64,000 nt of DNA, taken from positions 183,418 through 247,417 of the forward strand of contig CANLSH010000003.1 in assembly GCA_947493705.1 (NCBI GenBank), given 5' to 3'. The position numbers and the translations under genes are program-made. The notes under the pieces are model-generated. The model did no database searches, had not been told where the DNA came from, and saw only the letters and a program-made list of their open reading frames with translations. Shown here piece by piece: positions 36,654 through 46,416 of the stretch. The stretch's first letter is position 1. Each line of letters begins with the position of its first letter. This DNA comes from an uncultured Arachnia sp. Lineage in GTDB: Bacteria > Actinomycetota > Actinomycetes > Propionibacteriales > Propionibacteriaceae.

Positions 36654-37940
36654 ATGACGTATCGCCCCGAAACCCTCGCCGTGCATGCCGGGCAGGAGCA
36701 GGCCGATCCTGCGACAAACTCGCGCGCCGTGCCGATCTATCAGACGGTGTCCTACACGTTCGACGATGCCGAGCACGCCGCCGACCTGTTCGCCCTGCGC
36801 AAGCCCGGCAACATCTACACCCGCATCATGAACCCCACGCAGAACGTGTTCGAGGAGCGGGTCAATGCACTGGAGGGGGGAGTGGGGGCTCTCGCGTCGG
36901 CCTCGGGTGCATCGGCGGTGACCTATGCGGTGCTCAATCTCACGTACGCGGGCGACAACATCGTCGCGCTCTCCACGCTGTACGGAGGCACGTATGCGCT
37001 ATTCGCCCATACTCTCCCGCAGTTCGGCATCGAGGTGCGCTTCGTGGATCCGGCAAAGCCGGAGGATCTTGCTGAGCACGTGGACGAGCGGACCAAGCTT
37101 GTTTTCGGAGAGACCATCGGCAATCCGTCACTCAACGTCATTGATCTTGATGCGTGGACCGACGCCGCACATGCGCACGGCCTGCCGTTCATTCTGGACA
37201 ACACTGTCGCCACCCCTCTGCTGACACGGGCATTCGACCACGGCGTGGACATCGTCGTGCATTCGGCCACCAAGTACATCGGCGGGCACGGCACCACCCT
37301 GGGCGGCGTGATCGTCGATTCCGGCAAGTTCGACTGGGCCGCGCATGCTGAGCGCTTTCCCGGTCTGACGCAGCCCGACGATGCCTACCACGGCGTGGTG
37401 TGGACCGAGGCTGCTGGAGAAGCCGCCTACATCATCCGGGCGCGCACCGTGCTGTTGCGCAACACCGGCGCCACGATCTCGCCCATGAATGCGTGGCTTC
37501 TGCTGCAGGGGCTGGAGACACTGCACCTGCGCATGGAGCGGCACTGTTCCAACGCCCTCACCATTGCCAGGTATCTGGAGAACCACGAAGCGGTGGCCTG
37601 GGTGAACTATCCGGGGCTGGAGTCCAGCCCCTCCCACGAGATCGCCAAGCGGGTTCTGGCCGAGGGTCAGTTTGGGGGACTCGTGTCCTTCGGGCTCAAG
37701 GCCGGACGCGAGGCGGGGACGTCGTTCGTCGGGGCGCTTGAGCTCTTCAGCCACCTCGCCAACATCGGCGACGCCAAGTCCCTGGTGATCCACAATGCCT
37801 CCACAACCCACTCACAGCTCTCCGATGAGGAACTGGAAGCGGCGGGCGTGCCGGGGGAGATGGTGCGTCTTTCCGTCGGCATCGAGCACGTCGACGACCT
37901 GATCACCGCACTTGAAAAGGCTCTGTCTGCCGTCTCCTGA
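36654..37940 (+). CDS. metY: O-acetylhomoserine aminocarboxypropyltransferase (sulfhydrylase)
   Basis: A 428-residue PLP enzyme of the Cys/Met metabolism family, which makes homocysteine from O-acetylhomoserine and sulfide and may also make cysteine from O-acetylserine. It begins ETLAVHAGQEQADPATNSRA and shows the YTRIMNPTQNVFEERVNALE cofactor-proximal region, GNPSLNVIDL, and the PLP lysine in VVHSATKYIGGHGTT (K207). The length of about 430 is the sulfhydrylase type, longer than the 380-400 of cystathionine synthases. It pairs functionally with metX 4 kb downstream. Confidence 0.93.
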   Translation: MTYRPETLAVHAGQEQADPATNSRAVPIYQTVSYTFDDAEHAADLFALRKPGNIYTRIMNPTQNVFEERVNALEGGVGALASASGASAVTYAVLNLTYAGDNIVALSTLYGGTYALFAHTLPQFGIEVRFVDPAKPEDLAEHVDERTKLVFGETIGNPSLNVIDLDAWTDAAHAHGLPFILDNTVATPLLTRAFDHGVDIVVHSATKYIGGHGTTLGGVIVDSGKFDWAAHAERFPGLTQPDDAYHGVVWTEAAGEAAYIIRARTVLLRNTGATISPMNAWLLLQGLETLHLRMERHCSNALTIARYLENHEAVAWVNYPGLESSPSHEIAKRVLAEGQFGGLVSFGLKAGREAGTSFVGALELFSHLANIGDAKSLVIHNASTTHSQLSDEELEAAGVPGEMVRLSVGIEHVDDLITALEKALSAVS

Positions 37941-38178
37941 GATCAGGCGGGATTGCGACAACAGTGACGTGGATGGCTTGCACGCTCTGGTCGCGCGTCA
38001 CCCCCCAAGTTTTCGCACCGTGTAGCTCTGGATGGCTCCTCTGCTGCGTGGGGGTGGCGTCGTTTATCACGGTCCCGCAACGGTGTGACCGAGTTGCTCG
38101 AAGTGGGTCCCCGGGGGTGCTAGCGTCTTTTCACTTGCCCCGCTGCGACGCTGGGCACATCGAAAGGATTGACCCATC

Positions 38179-39426
38179 ATGCGCAAGCATTTCCTCGCCT
38201 TGGCAGCAGCCGGTCTGGCGCTCACACTCACGGCGTGTGGCGACTCGGCAACGCCCGAAACCTCTGACCCGCCTGCCGGTGACACCCCGGGCACAGAGAC
38301 CTCCGCACCCATGGAGGACGCCGGCACCCTCTCCATCTGGATGGATGAGAACCGCATCGACGCCTTCACCGCACTGGGGGAGAATTTCAAGACCGCCACT
38401 GGCATCTCGCTCGACATCATCGAAAAGCCCACCGAGGACGTCAAGACCGACTTCATCACACAGGTTCCCACCGGGGAGGGTCCTGACCTCATCGTCGGCG
38501 CCAATGACTGGGTGGGTGACCTGTCCAACAACGGCGTGATCGCCCCGCTTGAGTTGGGTGCGAAACTCGACGGCATGAGTGAGCCCGCTGTCAAGGGCTT
38601 CACACTGGACGGCAACCTCTACGGCGTGCCCTACGCCGTGGAGAACCTCGCCCTGGTGCGAAACAATGCACTCGCGACGGATACCCCCGCCACATTCGAT
38701 GAGCTCATCGAGCAGGGCAAAGCCTCCGGGGCGCAGTTCCCGGTCATCATCCAGCAGGGCGACGCCGGCGATGCCTACCACCTGTACCCGATCCAGACGT
38801 CCTTCGGTGCGCCCGTTTTCACCACGGACGACAGTGGTGAGTACACCGGTGAACTGGGAATGGCTGGCGAAGAAGGGGTGGCTTTTGCTGAGTACATCAA
38901 GAAGCTTGCCGACGAGGGAATCCTGAGCGCTTCAATCGGTGGCGACCAGGCGAACCAGGCCTTCATGGACGGCAAGAGTCCCTACATGATCACCGGCCCG
39001 TGGAACATTCCTGCTTTCGAGGAAGCCGGCCTTGATTTCGCGGCGATGCCGGTGCCGTCCGCGGGTGGAGAGCCAGCACGTCCCTTCCTGGGCGTTCAGG
39101 GCGTCTACCTGTCCTCCCAATCCGAGCAGGCGCTTCTCGCCAACCAGTTCCTCGACTACATGGCCACGGCCGAGGCACAGGACACCTTGTATGAGGAGTC
39201 CCGCCGCACGCCCGCGCTCGAAGAGTCCGCCAATGCAGTCGATGATCCCATCCTCGAAGGGTTTGGTGAAGCAGGCGTGGACGGGGACCCACTTCCGGCG
39301 ATCCCTGAGATGGGCGCCGTGTGGACCTTCTGGGGTGCTGCGGAGTTGTCCATCGTTGACGGCAGTGCCGCGGATCCTGCTACTGCGTGGAACACGATGA
39401 TCACCAACATTCAAGGTGAAATCTGA
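38179..39426 (+). CDS. Maltose/oligosaccharide ABC transporter substrate-binding lipoprotein
   Basis: A 415-residue lipoprotein with signal FLALAAAGLALTLTACGDS (lipobox LTAC). The mature part follows the MalE/family 1 fold: LSIWMDENRIDAFTALGENF, VPTGEGPDLIVGANDWVGDL, the LYGVPYAVENLALVRNN hinge, and AYMITGPWNIPAF-like SPYMITGPWNIPAFEEAG. It captures malto-oligosaccharides or related sugars outside the cell for the two permeases downstream. AAGGA lies ten bases before the ATG. Confidence 0.92.
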   Translation: MRKHFLALAAAGLALTLTACGDSATPETSDPPAGDTPGTETSAPMEDAGTLSIWMDENRIDAFTALGENFKTATGISLDIIEKPTEDVKTDFITQVPTGEGPDLIVGANDWVGDLSNNGVIAPLELGAKLDGMSEPAVKGFTLDGNLYGVPYAVENLALVRNNALATDTPATFDELIEQGKASGAQFPVIIQQGDAGDAYHLYPIQTSFGAPVFTTDDSGEYTGELGMAGEEGVAFAEYIKKLADEGILSASIGGDQANQAFMDGKSPYMITGPWNIPAFEEAGLDFAAMPVPSAGGEPARPFLGVQGVYLSSQSEQALLANQFLDYMATAEAQDTLYEESRRTPALEESANAVDDPILEGFGEAGVDGDPLPAIPEMGAVWTFWGAAELSIVDGSAADPATAWNTMITNIQGEI

Positions 39427-39444
39427 AGCTTTTGAGCAGTGCCT

Positions 39445-39473
39445 GATGTGGGGGCCCGCTGGGCCCCCACATC
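39445..39473 (+). terminator. 13-bp GC-rich hairpin between binding protein and permease genes
   Basis: Arms GATGTGGGGGCCC and GGGCCCCCACATC enclose a GCT loop. In sugar ABC operons such a hairpin after the binding-protein gene partly ends transcription or protects the upstream mRNA, giving excess binding protein over permease. Confidence 0.7.
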
Positions 39474-39510
39474 ACCCGCAGGTTCGAGAGCGACGCGATA
39501 GGACGGCCAA

Positions 39511-41094
39511 GTGAGCGACACTGCTGAGAAGGAGCGCACAGGCGCTCCACAACTTTCCCATGCCCGTGACTTCTCCCGTCCGGGCTTCTACGTGAAGCTC
39601 GTCCTGATGGCGCTCGTCAATGCCTTCGGCATTTTCGGCATCCTCGCATCCCTGCCCGGGGACGACTGGCCGGTGCTGATCTTCCTCGCCGTCACGCTGG
39701 TGATTGCGAATTACGTCTACTTCTCGAAACGGTCCATCCCGGCCAAGTACCTGATGCCCGGTTTGGTGTTTCTGGCTGTGTACCAGCTGTATGTGATGGG
39801 CAATACCGCTTATGTGGCCTTCACCAACTACGGCGACGGCCACAACGATGCCAAGCAGCCCGCCATCACCCAGATTCTCAAGACCTCCGACCGTCGGGTG
39901 GAGGGTACGGACACCTTCCCTGTCACCATTCTCGAACGCAATGACCAATTGTCGTTCGCCATCGTGCGGGACGGCGAACCCCGGATCGGCACTCAGGAAC
40001 AGCCCTTGCAGGATGCCTCGGACGCGATGGTTGACGGTGATCGAGTGACGGAGGTTCCCGGCTACGAGGTACTGAGCCTGGGAGACATCCAGTCCAGACA
40101 AAACGATGTGCTCGATCTGCGGGTGAGTCTCAGTGATGATCCGGACGACGGCTGGCTCCGGACTGACAATGGGACACTGTCCTACATCGCCAAATCGTCC
40201 CTGACCTACGACGAGGAAGCTGACGCCTTCACTTCTCCCGACGGCAAGGTGTACGCGGCTGATCCGGACCGAGGGCTGTTCGTCGCCGACGACGGCACTA
40301 CCCTGACCCCCGGCTGGCGCGTGCTGGTGGGCGTGGACAACTTCTCAGCCATGTTCACCGACGCGCGGCTCTCGGGTCCGTTCTTCAAGATCATGCTGTG
40401 GACCTTCGCCTTCGCCATCTTGTCAGTACTGACGACGTTCGCGCTGGGTCTGGGGTTGGCGACCATCTTCAACGACCCACGGGTGAAGGGACGGGTGATC
40501 TACCGGGCGCTGTTCATCCTGCCCTACGCCTTCCCCGGCTTCCTCGCAGCATTGGTGTGGAAGGGGATGCTCAACCGACAGTTCGGCATCATCAATCAAA
40601 CCCTGCTGGGCGGTGCGGACATCAACTGGTTGGGGGACGGAAATCTCGCGAAACTGTCCATCCTCGGCGTGAACCTGTGGCTCGGATTCCCCTACATGTT
40701 CCTCGTGTGCACGGGAGCGCTGCAATCCATCCCGGGGGAGTTGAGCGAAGCTGCAATCATGGATGGCGCCGGGCCCTTCAAACGATTCCGCAGCGTGACA
40801 CTACCGCTGCTGCTGGTTTCGGTGGCGCCCCTGCTCATCGCGAGCTTTGCCTTCAACTTCAACAACTTCTCACTCATCTACATGCTGACGGGAGGCGGTC
40901 CCAACTTCCCCGGCTCCCCGATCATTGTGGGTGACACCGACATCCTGATCTCCATGGTCTACTCCGTTGCCTTCGAATCCGGCGTCAAGCAGTACGGACT
41001 GGCCTCAGCAATGTCCATCGTGATCTTCGTCATCGTTGGAGTCATCTCGTGGCTCGGCTTCCGCCAAACACGCAAGCTCGAGGAGATCATGTGA
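39511..41094 (+). CDS. Carbohydrate ABC transporter permease, MalF type
   Basis: A 527-residue permease. Two or three N-terminal helices (about 28-110) precede a large external loop (about 110-285) like the P2 domain of MalF that contacts the binding protein. The core helices begin near 290. The EAA loop that docks on the ATPase is SIPGELSEAAIMDGAGPFKRF (about 407-427). It starts with GTG and ends overlapping the MalG-type gene. The pair forms the membrane channel of the importer. Confidence 0.93.
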   Translation: MSDTAEKERTGAPQLSHARDFSRPGFYVKLVLMALVNAFGIFGILASLPGDDWPVLIFLAVTLVIANYVYFSKRSIPAKYLMPGLVFLAVYQLYVMGNTAYVAFTNYGDGHNDAKQPAITQILKTSDRRVEGTDTFPVTILERNDQLSFAIVRDGEPRIGTQEQPLQDASDAMVDGDRVTEVPGYEVLSLGDIQSRQNDVLDLRVSLSDDPDDGWLRTDNGTLSYIAKSSLTYDEEADAFTSPDGKVYAADPDRGLFVADDGTTLTPGWRVLVGVDNFSAMFTDARLSGPFFKIMLWTFAFAILSVLTTFALGLGLATIFNDPRVKGRVIYRALFILPYAFPGFLAALVWKGMLNRQFGIINQTLLGGADINWLGDGNLAKLSILGVNLWLGFPYMFLVCTGALQSIPGELSEAAIMDGAGPFKRFRSVTLPLLLVSVAPLLIASFAFNFNNFSLIYMLTGGGPNFPGSPIIVGDTDILISMVYSVAFESGVKQYGLASAMSIVIFVIVGVISWLGFRQTRKLEEIM

Positions 41095-41972
41095 TGTCAC
41101 ATCAAGTGGAAAACGATACCCGGTTGAAGGGCTCCAGATGGTGGAAAGAAGTGGGATGGAAACACATCCTGGCCGTCGTCGTCATCGCCTTCTGTGTCTT
41201 TCCCCTGCTGTATGTGCTCTCGGCCTCACTGAGCCCCGGTGGAACTCTCACCGGCTCGGCGACATTGTTCAGCGAGGTCTCCGGCGAGAACTACGTGGAG
41301 CTCGTCAATACCAACTTCCCTCGATGGATGCTCCACTCGCTGGTCGTGAGCACCGCCACGGCGGTGGGGACCATCGTGATGGGGGCGGCAGCAGCCTACG
41401 CCTTCAGCCGGTTCCGGTTCGTCGGCAGACGCGGTGGTCTGACTGCTCTGCTCATCATTCAGATGTTCCCGCAGATGCTGGCCTTCGTGGCCATCTTCTT
41501 GTTGCTGCTGACACTGCGCGACATCTATCCCTTCCTCGGGTTGGGCGAGTTGATGGGACTGATCGCCGTTTATCTGGGTGGGGCATTGGGTGCCAACACC
41601 TTCCTGATGTACGGCTTCTTCAACACCATTCCCAAGGAACTGGACGAGGCGGCCAAGATTGATGGTGCCACGCATGCCCAGATCTTCTGGGGGGTTGTGA
41701 TGCGTCTTGTCACGCCGATCCTTGCGGTGGTGGGGCTCTTGTCATTCGTAGCCACCTACGGCGAGTTCATCCTGGCCAGGATCGTCCTCGCCAGTCCTGA
41801 GAACTACACACTCGCCGTCGGGCTCTACGTCTGGGCCTCCGACGAGCGCAATGCGCCCTGGTCGGTGTTCGCCGCTGGCGCCGTGTTGGCCGCCATCCCC
41901 ATCATCCTGTTGTTCATGTACCTGCAGAAGTACATCGTTGGAGGTCTGACGGCTGGCGGTGTCAAGGGCTGA
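41094..41972 (+). CDS. Carbohydrate ABC transporter permease, MalG type
   Basis: A 292-residue six-helix permease. The EAA loop IPKELDEAAKIDGATHAQIF (about 179-198) is intact and the C-terminus (YIVGGLTAGGVKG) matches MalG, whose tail reaches into the sugar site. ATG 41094 overlaps the previous stop (TGATG) and follows GAGGAG by eight bases. No MalK/MsmK-type ATPase gene follows, so a shared ATPase encoded elsewhere must drive the importer. Confidence 0.93.
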   Translation: MSHQVENDTRLKGSRWWKEVGWKHILAVVVIAFCVFPLLYVLSASLSPGGTLTGSATLFSEVSGENYVELVNTNFPRWMLHSLVVSTATAVGTIVMGAAAAYAFSRFRFVGRRGGLTALLIIQMFPQMLAFVAIFLLLLTLRDIYPFLGLGELMGLIAVYLGGALGANTFLMYGFFNTIPKELDEAAKIDGATHAQIFWGVVMRLVTPILAVVGLLSFVATYGEFILARIVLASPENYTLAVGLYVWASDERNAPWSVFAAGAVLAAIPIILLFMYLQKYIVGGLTAGGVKG

Positions 41973-42077
41973 TCCTCGCGAGGCCTGCGTTGCGGCGGTG
42001 GTCGCTGTTCTCACGGCCGGGAGACATGCACCACAATGGGCCCCGTGGAAAGAGACAACGGCGGGCGGGAGAGCACA

Positions 42078-43205
42078 GTGAGCCAGACCCTGCGACTCTT
42101 CGATGCCCCCACTCCACTCGAACTTCGCAGCGGCGCCACGCTTGACGAGGTGGATGTCACCTTTGAGACCTACGGGCGCCTGAATCCCGAAGCAAGCAAT
42201 GCTGTGTTCATCTGCCACGCGCTCACCGGGGACGCGCATGCGGCCGGTTGGCGCGAGGGGGACAGTCGGCCGGGGTGGTGGGACACCATGATCGGCCCGG
42301 GCAAACCAGTGGACACCAACACATGGTTCGTCGTCTGCGCCAACATCCTCGGCGGGTGTCAGGGGACCACGGGCCCATCATCGACCAACCCTCGGACAGG
42401 CGAGCCGTACGGCCTCGACTTCCCCCTGCTCCACATGGCGGATTTCGTCACCGTCCACCGAGCACTCGGCCACCATCTGGGCATCAGGCGCTGGGCGGCC
42501 GTGATCGGTGGCTCTCTGGGAGGCATGCAGGTCCTCCAGTGGGCGCTGGATCATCCCGAGGACATGGGCAACGCCGTCGTGCTGGCCGGCTCCTCCCGCC
42601 TGACCGCCCAGAACATTGCCTTCTCAGCTGTGGGCCGCCAGGCCATCATGAAGGACTCCGGATTCCGTGCTGGGCGGTTCCTCTCCGAGGGAACGGCTCC
42701 CAAGAAAGGACTCGCTGTGGCCCGGATGATGGCACACATCACTTACCTGTCGGAAACGGCATTCACCGAGAAGTTCGGGCGCGCCGCGCAATCGGGCGAG
42801 CTGACACCCAACTTTGGCGTCGATTTCGCGGTGGAGAGCTACCTGGATCACCAGGGGGAGGCCTTCCAGTCCCGCTTCGATGCACTCAGCTATCTCTATC
42901 TGACACGGGTCATGGACTACTTCGATCCGTTCGCCGTCACGGGTGCCACGGATGCACTCGCGGCTGGACGTGTGAAGTTCCTGGTCATGAGCTTCGACAC
43001 AGACTGGCGGTTCTCCACCGAGCACTCACGACGCATCGTCCGTCATCTGGAGGGAGCCCGGGTACCCACCTCCTTCCGGGAGATCCGTTCCCTATGGGGG
43101 CATGACTCCTTCCTTCTTGACATTCCCACTTACCATGACTCAATCCGCGCGTTCATGGAACGTATCGCCGATGAGCGCTCAATCTCTGTAAGTGGGACGC
43201 GATGA
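42078..43205 (+). CDS. metX: Homoserine O-acetyltransferase
   Basis: A 375-residue alpha/beta-hydrolase-fold acyltransferase that activates homoserine with acetyl-CoA for methionine synthesis. Motifs: NAVFICHALTGDAHAAG, CANILGGCQGTTGPSSTNP, the nucleophile elbow AVIGGSLGGMQVLQWA, the Asp in MSFDTDWRFS and the His in LWGHDSFLLD. MetX homologues may use succinyl-CoA instead, and I cannot settle the acyl donor by eye. GTG 42078 follows CGGGAG by six bases. Its stop overlaps the metW start by four bases. Confidence 0.93.
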   Translation: MSQTLRLFDAPTPLELRSGATLDEVDVTFETYGRLNPEASNAVFICHALTGDAHAAGWREGDSRPGWWDTMIGPGKPVDTNTWFVVCANILGGCQGTTGPSSTNPRTGEPYGLDFPLLHMADFVTVHRALGHHLGIRRWAAVIGGSLGGMQVLQWALDHPEDMGNAVVLAGSSRLTAQNIAFSAVGRQAIMKDSGFRAGRFLSEGTAPKKGLAVARMMAHITYLSETAFTEKFGRAAQSGELTPNFGVDFAVESYLDHQGEAFQSRFDALSYLYLTRVMDYFDPFAVTGATDALAAGRVKFLVMSFDTDWRFSTEHSRRIVRHLEGARVPTSFREIRSLWGHDSFLLDIPTYHDSIRAFMERIADERSISVSGTR

Positions 43206-43804
43206 GTGACACGTTGAGGCCGGATCTGGAGCTCATCGCCCAGTTGATCCCACAGGATTCCCGCGTGCTGGATCTGGGCTGTGGCGACGGTGAACTGCTG
43301 CGGCTGCTGATCCGCAAGGGATGCACCGGCACCGGGGTGGAGATCGAGCCGACTCAACTGGTCGCTGCTCTGCGTGCCGGAGTGGATGTGATTGATCTGG
43401 ACCTCAATTCACAGCTCGATGAGTTCGCCGACGACTCCTACGACGTCGTGATCCTGTCACGGACCCTGCAGAACGTGCAGAAACCGCGTGACGTTCTGGA
43501 ACAGATCAGCCGCATCGCAGTGCACTGCGTGGTGTCCATGCCCAACTTTGCCCACTGGAGCAGCCGGGCCCGGCTGGTTTCCGGCAGGATGCCGATAACG
43601 AAAGACCTGCCGTACCCCTGGTACGACACGCCCAACCTGCATTACACGTCCTTGAAGGATCTGGAGCCGTTGTTCCGGAGTCTGGGACTGCGCATTGATC
43701 GGTGCATCCCCCTCAACGCGCGGGGTGAGGCGCACATCCTGGGAAACGTGGCGTCCAACATGTTCGCCAGTTCCGCCGTGTATCTCCTGCACGCCAGCCG
43801 CTGA
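43202..43804 (+). CDS. metW: Methionine biosynthesis protein MetW
   Basis: A 200-residue SAM-dependent-methyltransferase-fold protein with motif I RVLDLGCGDGELLRLL (about 21-36), GTGVEIEP, and the MetW-specific MPNFAHWSSRARLVSGRMPI then LPYPWYDTPNLHYTSL. MetW partners with MetX and in proteobacteria is needed for its activity. Four-base overlap with metX supports a complex. Confidence 0.92.
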   Translation: MSDTLRPDLELIAQLIPQDSRVLDLGCGDGELLRLLIRKGCTGTGVEIEPTQLVAALRAGVDVIDLDLNSQLDEFADDSYDVVILSRTLQNVQKPRDVLEQISRIAVHCVVSMPNFAHWSSRARLVSGRMPITKDLPYPWYDTPNLHYTSLKDLEPLFRSLGLRIDRCIPLNARGEAHILGNVASNMFASSAVYLLHASR

Positions 43805-43810
43805 CCTGAT

Positions 43811-44788
43811 TCACGAGCAGGCGTGCACCAAGCGGCTCAGGGGGCCAGCAAGACCGAGCCTTTCCGAGAGCTCTGCGACGCGTGCCGCGTCCACCGTGAG
43901 GGGCAACTTTGCCGGCACGGCGACGGGAAGATTGAGGACAACTGACACCACGGCCTCCGCCTTCAGGATGTATTCCGCGGATTCGGTGATGCTTCTGCGG
44001 ATTGCCGGGGAGATGGTGCCTGTGCCGTGCATAGCCGCAGAAACGAGTTCCTCCAGCGAACCGAATTCCCGGGTCAACCGAGCCGCGGACTTCTCACCCA
44101 CCCCCTTCACTCCCGGCAGCCCGTCAGAGGGGTCACCACGCAGCACGGAAAAGTCCACGTAGCGTCCGGGTTCGACGCCGTACTTGTCCAGCAGCCATGC
44201 AGAGTCCACCACCAGATGCTTGGCGACCCCCTGGCCCACCCAGATCACGCGGGTGGTGTCGTCAACGAGCTGAAAGAGATCACGATCACCAGTGACCACC
44301 CAACAACGGCCGTCGTGCTGGGCGGCCAATGATCCGAGCACATCATCTGCCTCGTGCTCCGCTGCTCCCATGATGGGCATGCCCACAGCCTCCAACACTT
44401 CACGAATCAACGGCACCTGCACACCGAGTTCATCCGGGGTCTCCTCGGCGTCCACACCTTCCGGGACTTCGTCGATGACCCGGTGGGCCTTGTAGGAGGG
44501 CACGAGAGCGGTGCGCCATGCTGGGCGCCAGTCGTCGTCCCATGCGCACGCGATCCGCCGGGGGTTGTACTGCTCCGTCAGCCGAGTGATGGCGTCCAGC
44601 AGTCCTCTGATGGCATTGACAGGAGTCCCATCAGGCGCCCTCAGACTGGAGGGGACGCCGAAGAATGCGCGGTAATACAGATACGAGGTGTCAAACACCA
44701 TCAACGAGTCATGCTTGTCCTGTTCGCGTGGCGCGCCGTCCGTGGCTGCTTCGTCAATTGGCCGGGCAACGCGATCCTCATCAACCAT
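43811..44788 (-). CDS. 5'-3' exonuclease (DNA polymerase I 5'-nuclease-like)
   Basis: A 325-residue stand-alone flap/5'-nuclease. Acidic metal-binding clusters are visible: MVFDTSYLYYRAFFG, CAWDDDWRPAWR with PSYKAHR, GAAEHEADDVLGSLAAQ, VTGDRDLFQLV, and the helix-hairpin-helix LRGDPSDGLPGVKGVGEKSA. It corresponds to the N-terminal domain of Pol I and probably helps remove RNA primers or flaps. The N-terminal 28 residues are charged and unusual; a shorter start at MVFDTS is possible. Only 32 bases separate it from the divergent lnt. Confidence 0.92.
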   Translation of the reverse strand: MVDEDRVARPIDEAATDGAPREQDKHDSLMVFDTSYLYYRAFFGVPSSLRAPDGTPVNAIRGLLDAITRLTEQYNPRRIACAWDDDWRPAWRTALVPSYKAHRVIDEVPEGVDAEETPDELGVQVPLIREVLEAVGMPIMGAAEHEADDVLGSLAAQHDGRCWVVTGDRDLFQLVDDTTRVIWVGQGVAKHLVVDSAWLLDKYGVEPGRYVDFSVLRGDPSDGLPGVKGVGEKSAARLTREFGSLEELVSAAMHGTGTISPAIRRSITESAEYILKAEAVVSVVLNLPVAVPAKLPLTVDAARVAELSERLGLAGPLSRLVHACS

Positions 44789-44820
44789 AAGCCCATGGTG
44801 GCACGCAGGACGCCCTGCAG

Positions 44821-46416
44821 GTGGCAGGTATTCTCATCACTGTGATTCCGTTCTCCCGTCCAGCCCTGCCCACGGGCATCTCCCTTGTGCTGGCGGCGTG
44901 CACTGGGCTCCTGCTGGGAGTGGGGCAGGCCCCAATGAGTGTGTGGCCGGCAACCATCCTCGGCCTCGCCCTGTTCACATGGCTCGTGGCTGGCCGCAGT
45001 GTGGGGCAGGCGGCGGGCCTCGGTGCAGTGATTGGCCTGGTAATGAATGCCATCACCATCCACTGGGTCTATGTCCTGGGTGTGCCGGTGGCCTTCGCGC
45101 TGGTGGTGTTCATGTCACTGTGGGGTGTCCTGCTCGCGATGATGGTCTCATTGATCACCCGTCTGCGCGGCTGGGTGTTCCTGGTCCCCGCGGCATGGGT
45201 GGCGGTCGAGATGGCCAGCGGGCGGGTGCCTTTCGGCGGTTTCCCATGGAACAGGCTTGCCTACACCACCGTCGATCAGCCAATGTCCGGGTGGCTGCCG
45301 TGGGTGGGCGCCACGGGCGTGGCCTACCTCTTGGCGCTCCTGGCGCAGTTGACCCTGACGGCCGTTCTTGAGCCTCGGGTACGACTCAGGGTGGTGGCAG
45401 CCGCCGCCGTGCTCTTCGTGGTCGGTGGGGCGCTGAAGTTGATTCCCCCGATGGACCCGGAACAACAGATCAGCATTGGCGTCGTCCAGGGCAACGTGAA
45501 TCGAGAACTGCATGGAACGGCTGCCTACGCCAGTTCGGTCACCAACAACATGCTGAGCGAGATGATCTTCCTGATGGCGTCGAATCGGGCACTGGGCGAG
45601 GAATCGCTGGATTTTGTGCTCTGGCCGGAGAATGCCACAGATCGTGATCCCCTCACGCGCCCCGAAACGCGCTCACTCGTGGAGACTTCCACCGCCATCG
45701 CGGGCGTTCCCATCCTCGTGGGCGCCGTGATGGAAGGTCCTGACCCGGGAACAACCCGCCAAACCTCCGGGATCTGGTGGGATCCGGATACAGGTCCGGG
45801 GGACCGGTATGACAAGCGCAACTTGGTGCCGTTTGGGGAGTACATCCCTTTTCGTAGCTTCCTACTGCCACGGCTGCCCATCCTGGAACAGATCGGCCGT
45901 CAATCCATCCCGGGTACTGAACCGGGGGTGATCGAGGCCCCCATCGCTGAGCACGAATCTCTCCGGGTGGGCAACATCATCTGTTTCGAACTGGCGTGGG
46001 ATGACACGGTCTACGACACCGTGCGGGGGCAGTCGGATGTCATCGTCTCGCAGAGCAACACCAATACCTACGGGGGTACCTTCGAGGTGCCGCAGCAATT
46101 GGTCATCAATCGAGTACGAGCCATGGAACTGGGGCGTGAGGTGGTGGTCTCCACACTCAATTCTGTCTCCGCTCTGGTGGATGCCACCGGTGCTGTGCAC
46201 GAACCCACAGCTGAGTTCACGGCTGCTCATCGAAGTTTCACCGTGCCTCTGCGGACCAACGTCAATCTGGCGGTGATCCTGAGCCCGTGGCTGGGAATCA
46301 CTCTGACCGTCGTCGGATTCGGCGCAGCGGGCTTTGCCGGGGCGCGGGGGTGGCGAACTCGAGCCTCGGATAGACTTCCGCGACAGTCCCCGGCAGCGAA
46401 TGGAACCAACCCATGA
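44821..46416 (+). CDS. lnt: Apolipoprotein N-acyltransferase
   Basis: A 531-residue membrane enzyme that adds the third acyl chain to lipoproteins. About six to eight N-terminal helices are followed by a nitrilase domain with the triad E270 (VLWPENATD), K332 (YDKRNLVPFGEYIP) and C388 (IICFELAWDD), nearly the E. coli positions. It overlaps the polyprenol-phosphate-mannose synthase by four bases; in mycobacteria the two are fused. A GTG at 44842 preceded by -10-like TATTCT seven bases upstream is an alternative leaderless start. Confidence 0.93.
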   Translation: MAGILITVIPFSRPALPTGISLVLAACTGLLLGVGQAPMSVWPATILGLALFTWLVAGRSVGQAAGLGAVIGLVMNAITIHWVYVLGVPVAFALVVFMSLWGVLLAMMVSLITRLRGWVFLVPAAWVAVEMASGRVPFGGFPWNRLAYTTVDQPMSGWLPWVGATGVAYLLALLAQLTLTAVLEPRVRLRVVAAAAVLFVVGGALKLIPPMDPEQQISIGVVQGNVNRELHGTAAYASSVTNNMLSEMIFLMASNRALGEESLDFVLWPENATDRDPLTRPETRSLVETSTAIAGVPILVGAVMEGPDPGTTRQTSGIWWDPDTGPGDRYDKRNLVPFGEYIPFRSFLLPRLPILEQIGRQSIPGTEPGVIEAPIAEHESLRVGNIICFELAWDDTVYDTVRGQSDVIVSQSNTNTYGGTFEVPQQLVINRVRAMELGREVVVSTLNSVSALVDATGAVHEPTAEFTAAHRSFTVPLRTNVNLAVILSPWLGITLTVVGFGAAGFAGARGWRTRASDRLPRQSPAANGTNP

